DNA from: Anaerolineae bacterium
Lineage (GTDB): Bacteria > Chloroflexota > Anaerolineae > Anaerolineales > Villigracilaceae
Direction of reading: 5' to 3'
Assembly: GCA_003524705.1 (NCBI GenBank)
Contig: DQGV01000073.1
Coordinates: forward strand, 1-24,079
DNA: 24,079 nt
Made by a program: the position numbers and the translations under genes. The number at the start of each line of letters is the position of its first letter. Position 1 is the stretch's first letter. Shown in pieces: positions 6,800-12,700 of the stretch. Under the pieces are notes generated by a model, which had not been told where the DNA came from, searched no databases, and saw only the letters and a list, made by a program, of their open reading frames with translations.

Positions 6800-9430
6800 T
6801 TATGGCACTTCAAAAATGACGGTATTGCCTTGTTGAAAAATTGGTGTGAGGTACAGATAAAATTTTTCTTCATTGACCGGCATAGATGTGCGTTCAAGAT
6901 TGCCGATGTAAATATAGCGGATATTGTAGAGTTCTATAATGTCTTGTGCTTCTTCCCAATTGGATGTGGTATAGAGACGATTAATATCGTCAAAGCGAGT
7001 GCCTTGTGGTTCGTAACTGCCACGCCATTGGGCTTCGTGACCCGTCCAACCTAATACGGTTTGGAAACCTGTGTACATGGAGATTCTGCCATAGGCACTG
7101 TATCCGCCGCCAATGGCTTCGGCAATGATACCTTTTGGTTGGGTTAGTAAAAACTCAATCGCAGCAGCATCTTCGGGGGTTTCGCGCCAGACACGCTCAA
7201 AGTCGTTGAGGGTGTATCCAAATGGCGGATTAAAGTTATTGGTCTTAGTCATTACGCCGAAAGTTGGGTATAAAAGTCCGCAGGAGATGACGAAGCCAAT
7301 GATGATGCGAAAAGCGATAGCAGACGTTTTATGTAAGTTTTGTAAAAGCATAGCCACTGCAAACCCAGCGACGATGCTCCATAAAATCCAGGCTTGATAA
7401 TAAAATTTGAAAACGGTGTTGATGCGATAGCCGAATTGGTCACGTAAGTAAACGAATTCAGGTGCGAGGATTAATATCGTTCCGAGTGTGAGGAGCAAAA
7501 GTGGGAAGTGGTGACTTGAGACCTGAGACTTGAGACCTGAGATTTTATTGAAGAGGAAAGAAAGTGTTGGAATGAATACAGCCAATAAAGTAATTAAACT
7601 TCCAATGTAAGTTAATCTTCTTAGTGAAGTTGCGCCAATGAATTGGGAAACTGTCATGTTGAAGGAAGCAAGTTGAAAATTGACAAAGTCGCTTTCAACA
7701 ATGGAGCCAATCCAGCCGATGAGGAAGGTGAGAGCAAAAAGAAATAATGTAAATCCAATGCCGAGGTAAAGTCCCAGTTTCCAGTTGGGTGTGATTGAAT
7801 CTGATTGTGCAATTTCTGATTCATTTTCAACTTGGTAACTTGATTTTTTGGTTCTTGATGATAAATAAATCAAATATGAAAAAATTGGAATGAGTAAGGT
7901 TCCCCACATGACCCATAGATGCATTCCGCGTGTGGGGTACATAAAGTTTGGAAGTAAGCCACCGGCTTGGGAAGAGAAGCCGAGGTAGAAGGGAAAATAT
8001 AAAATTAAGGAAACTGCTCCAAGTGGCAGAGCAAGTGTAAATAAATCTTCGAGGCGTTTCCAACTCCAGCCATCAGAGTCTACGCGGGAGAAAATGTAGG
8101 CGGAGCAAATCAATGTCGCGCCGACGAGAATATCCCATGTGTTGAGAAATGCAAGCCCACCCAAAACAAGTGCTGAAAAGAAAAAGCCGATAGGGTTGAG
8201 ATGAAGTTGCACACCAAAGAATTCAATCTTTCCGCGCCAGCCACCGAGAAAAATATTTAACGCGACAGAAATTGCAAGCAACGAAAATGGAATTGCCAAA
8301 ACATGCGGATGTAAATCGCCGAGTAAAAATGAAAAGAATGGAAATTCATCAATCACTTCGCGGAAGCCACCGGCAATGTCGTAATCTTGAATGACACGCG
8401 AAGCACGCCACCACCATAAATATCTATCGGGAACAAATTGTTCAGAGAACCAGTTATTGATTGCATTAATAAACCAAAACATATTACCTGTCTGCTTTTC
8501 AATCTCCCACCAATATGAAAGCGTATGTTCCGATAAGTTGGTTGGCTGTTCAGAAATCTCTTTCATATCAAGCCATGTCCAAAAATTAAAAGTGGTTATA
8601 TCTTTCTGCCAAAAAAGACTTTTTGTATCAACATTTTTTAACCAACTCCAAAATGAGTTATTCTCTGTCCAAAAAATTCTTCTTTTATGCAGAACCTCGA
8701 GTAATGTCTCGAAGTTAGACATGAGTAAGAGGAAGAGCGGGGCGAGGAATGCAAGACCGTAGACGGTGGACGGTGGACGGTTATCAATTTCCGATTTACG
8801 ATTTTTGATTGACAATTGCGAAAGCAAGTTATACAAAATTCCGTATGAACCGATTGCACCTAATGCAAAAACCAACGAAGTCATTAAGTTGTGGGCAGTG
8901 CTTCCATTGACTCCAGAAAGTTGGGCGAGCATAGCGGTCATTACATAACCGAAGTAATAATATGAAATGGCGTAACCTGAAAGCCAAACATCTTGTGGCG
9001 GGAATGTTTCGGAACGCAAAATGGAATTAATGAACATCAACTCCATTGGTTTTTCGGTGCTTTGTAATTCTGAATTGGCAGCACGTAAAAATGCTAAAAA
9101 TGCAAAAGCAATTAAAAATAAAATTTCGGTGGTGATGATGAGTGATTTGTTATCTTTTATAAAAGCGATGAGTGAAACGTGATGAGTGAATAATGACCAT
9201 GCACTTAATCCAATCAAGATGGCGAGTGCAAATAAAATTCCACCAACGTCATTTTGTGCCATGCCGAATGATGCGAATAACCAAAAGGCGTAACCCCAAA
9301 TCAACAAGCCTGCTGTGCGGGCGAGTGTGTACCCTCTATCAGATAATTTTGGGAATAGAAAATATGTCAGCGGGAAGGTGAGCCAGCCGAGAATGGTGAG
9401 GATGAAGTACCAGATAAAAAAAGAAGTCAT
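6800..9430 (-). CDS. DUF2298 / Chlor_Arch_YYY multipass membrane protein
   Basis: This 876-residue integral membrane protein has many hydrophobic segments. The family signature is at Tyr157-Tyr159 ('SGYAISYYYFGY'). 'FLLGDLHPHVLAIP' matches 'FLYSDLHAHMLVMP' in the fusion gene upstream, and 'RINTVFKFYYQAW' matches 'RMNTIFKLYLQAW' there. Both proteins end in a soluble tail with an 'RYIYIGNLER'-like motif. DUF2298 has no proven activity; the membrane topology and linked GT-C genes suggest a lipid-linked sugar transferase or related enzyme (inference). The ATG lies 6 bases after the DUF952 stop with no clear Shine-Dalgarno, suggesting coupling. Three heptad-repeat arrays are embedded in its reading frame (7511-7545, 8753-8822, 9137-9194). 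It is the last gene of the minus-strand run, facing the terminator. Confidence 0.88.
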   Translation of the reverse strand: MTSFFIWYFILTILGWLTFPLTYFLFPKLSDRGYTLARTAGLLIWGYAFWLFASFGMAQNDVGGILFALAILIGLSAWSLFTHHVSLIAFIKDNKSLIITTEILFLIAFAFLAFLRAANSELQSTEKPMELMFINSILRSETFPPQDVWLSGYAISYYYFGYVMTAMLAQLSGVNGSTAHNLMTSLVFALGAIGSYGILYNLLSQLSIKNRKSEIDNRPPSTVYGLAFLAPLFLLLMSNFETLLEVLHKRRIFWTENNSFWSWLKNVDTKSLFWQKDITTFNFWTWLDMKEISEQPTNLSEHTLSYWWEIEKQTGNMFWFINAINNWFSEQFVPDRYLWWWRASRVIQDYDIAGGFREVIDEFPFFSFLLGDLHPHVLAIPFSLLAISVALNIFLGGWRGKIEFFGVQLHLNPIGFFFSALVLGGLAFLNTWDILVGATLICSAYIFSRVDSDGWSWKRLEDLFTLALPLGAVSLILYFPFYLGFSSQAGGLLPNFMYPTRGMHLWVMWGTLLIPIFSYLIYLSSRTKKSSYQVENESEIAQSDSITPNWKLGLYLGIGFTLFLFALTFLIGWIGSIVESDFVNFQLASFNMTVSQFIGATSLRRLTYIGSLITLLAVFIPTLSFLFNKISGLKSQVSSHHFPLLLLTLGTILILAPEFVYLRDQFGYRINTVFKFYYQAWILWSIVAGFAVAMLLQNLHKTSAIAFRIIIGFVISCGLLYPTFGVMTKTNNFNPPFGYTLNDFERVWRETPEDAAAIEFLLTQPKGIIAEAIGGGYSAYGRISMYTGFQTVLGWTGHEAQWRGSYEPQGTRFDDINRLYTTSNWEEAQDIIELYNIRYIYIGNLERTSMPVNEEKFYLYLTPIFQQGNTVIFEVP
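7511..7545 (+). repeat. In-frame heptad array, GAGACYT family, inside the DUF2298 gene
   Basis: Five perfect-phase units are seen on the plus strand: GTGACTT, GAGACCT, GAGACTT, GAGACCT, GAGATTT. It is effectively a 14-base unit repeated. On the coding strand it reads in frame as about residues 629-640 (ISGLKSQVSSHH), a hydrophilic loop between hydrophobic stretches. TGAGACTTGAGACC is shared with the array at 11527-11596 in the paralogous gene. Confidence 0.85.
8753..8822 (+). repeat. In-frame heptad array (TGGACGG then TTNNNGA units) inside the DUF2298 gene
   Basis: Ten units share one 7-base register: AAGACCG, TAGACGG, TGGACGG, TGGACGG, TTATCAA, TTTCCGA, TTTACGA, TTTTTGA, TTGACAA, TTGCGAA. 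Two subfamilies are joined without losing phase. It encodes about residues 203-226, a polar loop (IKNRKSEIDNRPPSTV) about 46 residues after the YYY motif. AGACCGTAGAC (8754-8764) is the reverse complement of a word in the intergenic array at 3161-3209. Confidence 0.8.
9137..9194 (+). repeat. In-frame heptad array, GATGAGT family, inside the DUF2298 gene
   Basis: GATGAGT, GAAACGT, GATGAGT, GAATAAT run at 9167-9194. An earlier GATGAGT-GATTTGT lies at 9137-9150, separated by 16 bases that break the phase by two. It codes for the loop around FTHHVSLIAFIKDNKSLII (residues about 80-98). It is weaker and more eroded than the other arrays. Confidence 0.5.
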
Positions 9431-9436
9431 CAGTTA

Positions 9437-9793
9437 TTAGTTTTCGGTGAAAGAAAATGTTCCAGTTGCTGAATCAGGTTCAAAGTCTAAAACAGAGGCG
9501 ATGGCATCAAGATTAATTGCTCCGTAAATGTGCGGAAATAAATCCGATTCATTGATTCCTTCCGCAGGTGGTCCAGCAGGCGCTTCCCACTTGACTGGAG
9601 ACTTGATTCTGTCTTCGTCAAGTTTTAACAAGACCAAACCATGTTGTCCTTTGTAAAAAGCGTTTGCAACCGGAACGACTTGCTTCGCCGTAGAACAATG
9701 AATAAAGCCTTCGGTTTGCAAACTTGGGGCAGTGTATTCGCCTTTTGCTTGGGCTTCAGCCAATTCTTTTTTGGATGTGATGTGATAAATCAC
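9437..9793 (-). CDS. DUF952 family protein
   Basis: This 118-residue soluble protein carries clear DUF952 signatures: an N-terminal 'MIYHITSKKEL', 'EGFIHCSTAKQV' and 'LFPHIYGAINLDAI'. The start is GTG at 9791-9793, overlapping the TGA of the 1771-residue gene by the 4-base GTGA. GAGGT lies about 7 bases upstream, so it is translationally coupled. The biochemical role of DUF952 is not established. Its position between a fused and a stand-alone DUF2298 gene may mean functional linkage, or simply insertion of a housekeeping-type small gene into the operon. The family is secure and the role unknown. Confidence 0.88.
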   Translation of the reverse strand: MIYHITSKKELAEAQAKGEYTAPSLQTEGFIHCSTAKQVVPVANAFYKGQHGLVLLKLDEDRIKSPVKWEAPAGPPAEGINESDLFPHIYGAINLDAIASVLDFEPDSATGTFSFTEN

Positions 9794-12700
9794 GGCATGA
9801 CCTCATAAATTGTTGTACTGCCATCTTGATAGACTGCTTTCCAATACACGCCTTCATATTCTTGGAATTTGGCTAAACCATCGGGTAACTCTGGCAAGAC
9901 AGGATATACATTTCTTTCTAATTGACCAACGACGATGTATTGCACATCATATTTTTTCAAGAAGTTTACAGCAGATTGAATATCTGTGGTGTTATAAAAC
10001 ATGCCCACTTGGTCAACACGTTCTTGCACTTGTGGAGCAAAGATGCCGCGTTGCTGGCGTTGATGCCAATTCCAACCGACAACGCCGGGCAAACCTGTAT
10101 TAATTGTAAAACGTGTGCACCAACGATATTCTGTACAATTTGCTTCAACAATGACCGGTGAACCAATCACATTATCTTGCATCCATCGAATGGCACGATA
10201 ATCTTGACTCAAATCCATTGTTTGACCATCCCATAATTGCGAATGATTCATATATTCCATACTATCAAGTGAATGTGGCGCGGCTGGATTCATACGGTCT
10301 GAAATTTTGTCGGTGGTACCAGTGAGTGTGAACAAAAATGCACAGGCTAGCAAAACATAAACGCCGCCTTGATAAGTATTACGCCATTTTGCTTTCCATG
10401 TGAAGAATACATTTAATAACCAACCAAATGCGGCGGCGGCACTGACGGCAAACATCATCCACGCTTGTAAATATAATTTGAAGATAGTATTCATTCGTCC
10501 AATGTCACCGACGAGAGAAATAAATTCGACGGCTAATGTAATCGTCAATGCAGTGCCGATTAAGAAAAGCACAAAGCGTTTTGTATCGGGTAAATCGGCT
10601 CGCAGAATCAAAATCCCAGACCATAATGCAAGTGGAAGCGCAATCAAACCTGCATAGACGCCATCAAAAATAAAGAATACGAGCAAAGCAATAAAGCCTG
10701 CTAAAACAAGTTCAATAACTAAGACATATTTCTTTAATCCGCTTAATTTGGAGACAGGCGTTGAAGCCATCCATTCGCGAGTTTCCCATGCTAACCAAGC
10801 AGTGATGATAAAGAGGAATAATCCCCACTGTGTGAAGTAAGAACCTAATGGTGTGCGAGTTGCATCCCAATATGCGACAGAGTTATAGGCTTGTCCCCAC
10901 CAATAGGTGAATGGATAATACAAAAGCGAACTCAAGAGGTACAACAAAATCACTGCACCAAAAGTTAAAAGTATTTTCCCAAACGATGCGGGGATATTGA
11001 AATATTCTTTCCATTCAAAGTTTTTATATATTGAATAACCCATTGCGATTGCGGCAAGCAAGAAGTATGTATATAAATCCCAAGTGTTGGTTGGTTTTAA
11101 TGCACCAATAGCTAATGCACCGATAAAGAATGCCCCAATCCATTCGCCGCGAGTCAATTGTGCACGCGATGATACAAACGAAACCGCCCATGCAATGATA
11201 AACAACGCAATCGGCATGACGAGCATGTGAGCATGTAAGTCACTATACAAAAATGTGAACAATGGAAATTCTGTAATCTCGTTGCCCGGTCCAGGCGGAA
11301 TGACTCGGCTAGGATTCCAATACCAATCACCACGTCCAATTGGCATTTGGGCTTGTTCAGTAATCATTTTCCACAAACCTTGAAACGTCAAACTCCAACG
11401 TTCAAACATAGGCGTATCCGCAGGCACACCAGCACCTTGTAAAGGAATACGTTGAATCGAATTGAAGATGAATTGAATCGTCCCCAAGTTGCCCAAGAAG
11501 ACCGTTAAGAAAGAAGCGGCGATTCCAGAGACGAGACGCAAGTCAAATGTCGCAGGTCTTTCGTCATCAGAGACTTGTGAGTTGAGACTTGAGACCAAAC
11601 TATATCCAATTGCAAATGCACCAGTCGCAACCAATGCAAACCATGTTGGCAATAAAAAGTTATAAGCAATCGAAGGCACAATGCCCAACAACTTTACAGG
11701 CGTGCCAGCCAACACAAAACCATAATAGTAATAATTGATGTAACCACCCGCAAACCATGGGTCATAGGCTGGGAAACTTGTGCTTTTCAAAACCGCATTG
11801 AAATACGAAAAATCCATTGGGCGCTCGCCACCTTTAGCAGGATGCCACAAATCAGGATTTCCCAAACGAATCAACAAATCAATCACAAAGAATGTTAAGA
11901 AGATAATTTCTGCCATGATGAAAAATCTGCGATTGGAATTCCAATCTGACATGATTTCATCTTTACGCTTCACGCCTAAGGTGATACCTGTTACAGCGAC
12001 TGCAACAAATGCCACGCCGATGCTGAGTCGTGTGTAATCAAGTCCAATTGAACCAGCCATCCATGCCAACCAGCCTAATAAAAGAATCCCAACGATTCTT
12101 CCTAATGCATAACTATATCCTTTTAAACCGGGCAATGCCAAACGCGCAATTGGATATGCAAATAAACCTAACAAGAAAATAAAACTATACCAATATAAAA
12201 CCCCAAGCCACGGATATTTATTTTGAATCCAATCGTAACTAAATAGTTCTGACCATGTTCCACCAGTACGTTGTTTCACAAGTTGAGATTCAGGCAACAT
12301 CAAAGTTTTGAAATCATCAAATTGGTCAGGGAAAAGTTTGACTACTTTGGTTAAATCAACTGTGTTTAGAATCGCACGCACTTGATTCGCATCGAAAGTA
12401 TCTAATTTTTTGAAAATCATTACTTTGGGATGGTCATAAAATGTGAAGGCTTCTTCTGCGGCTTGGTCATTGATGACAATATCACCAAAGGTTGGATAGG
12501 ATTCAAATACGGCGACCAAATCAAATCCGAGGTTGCCTTGATATGTATCAGGTTGTGCTATACGATAACACTCGATAATATCTTCACCTTCTGGGCAACC
12601 AATGAGTTCACGATAATATAAAGTCGTTAATGGATAACGTTCTGGTAAACGAGTAATTTGTCCATATTGATGATTGGTGGGAACAACGATGTAATCTGCT

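Noticed and set aside
6755..7054. A 99-codon plus-strand open frame starting in the terminator
   Set aside because: It begins inside the terminator hairpin and runs antisense to the conserved C-terminus of the DUF2298 protein.
7800..7870. Another heptad array in the loop around 7800-7870
   Set aside because: A few TTGAT/CTTG-like words recur but the 7-base phase is not kept.
8391..8762. A 123-codon plus-strand open frame opposite the DUF2298 gene
   Set aside because: The minus-strand protein shows family motifs and membrane pattern through this region; the plus-strand frame has no motif or ribosome binding site and is a shadow.
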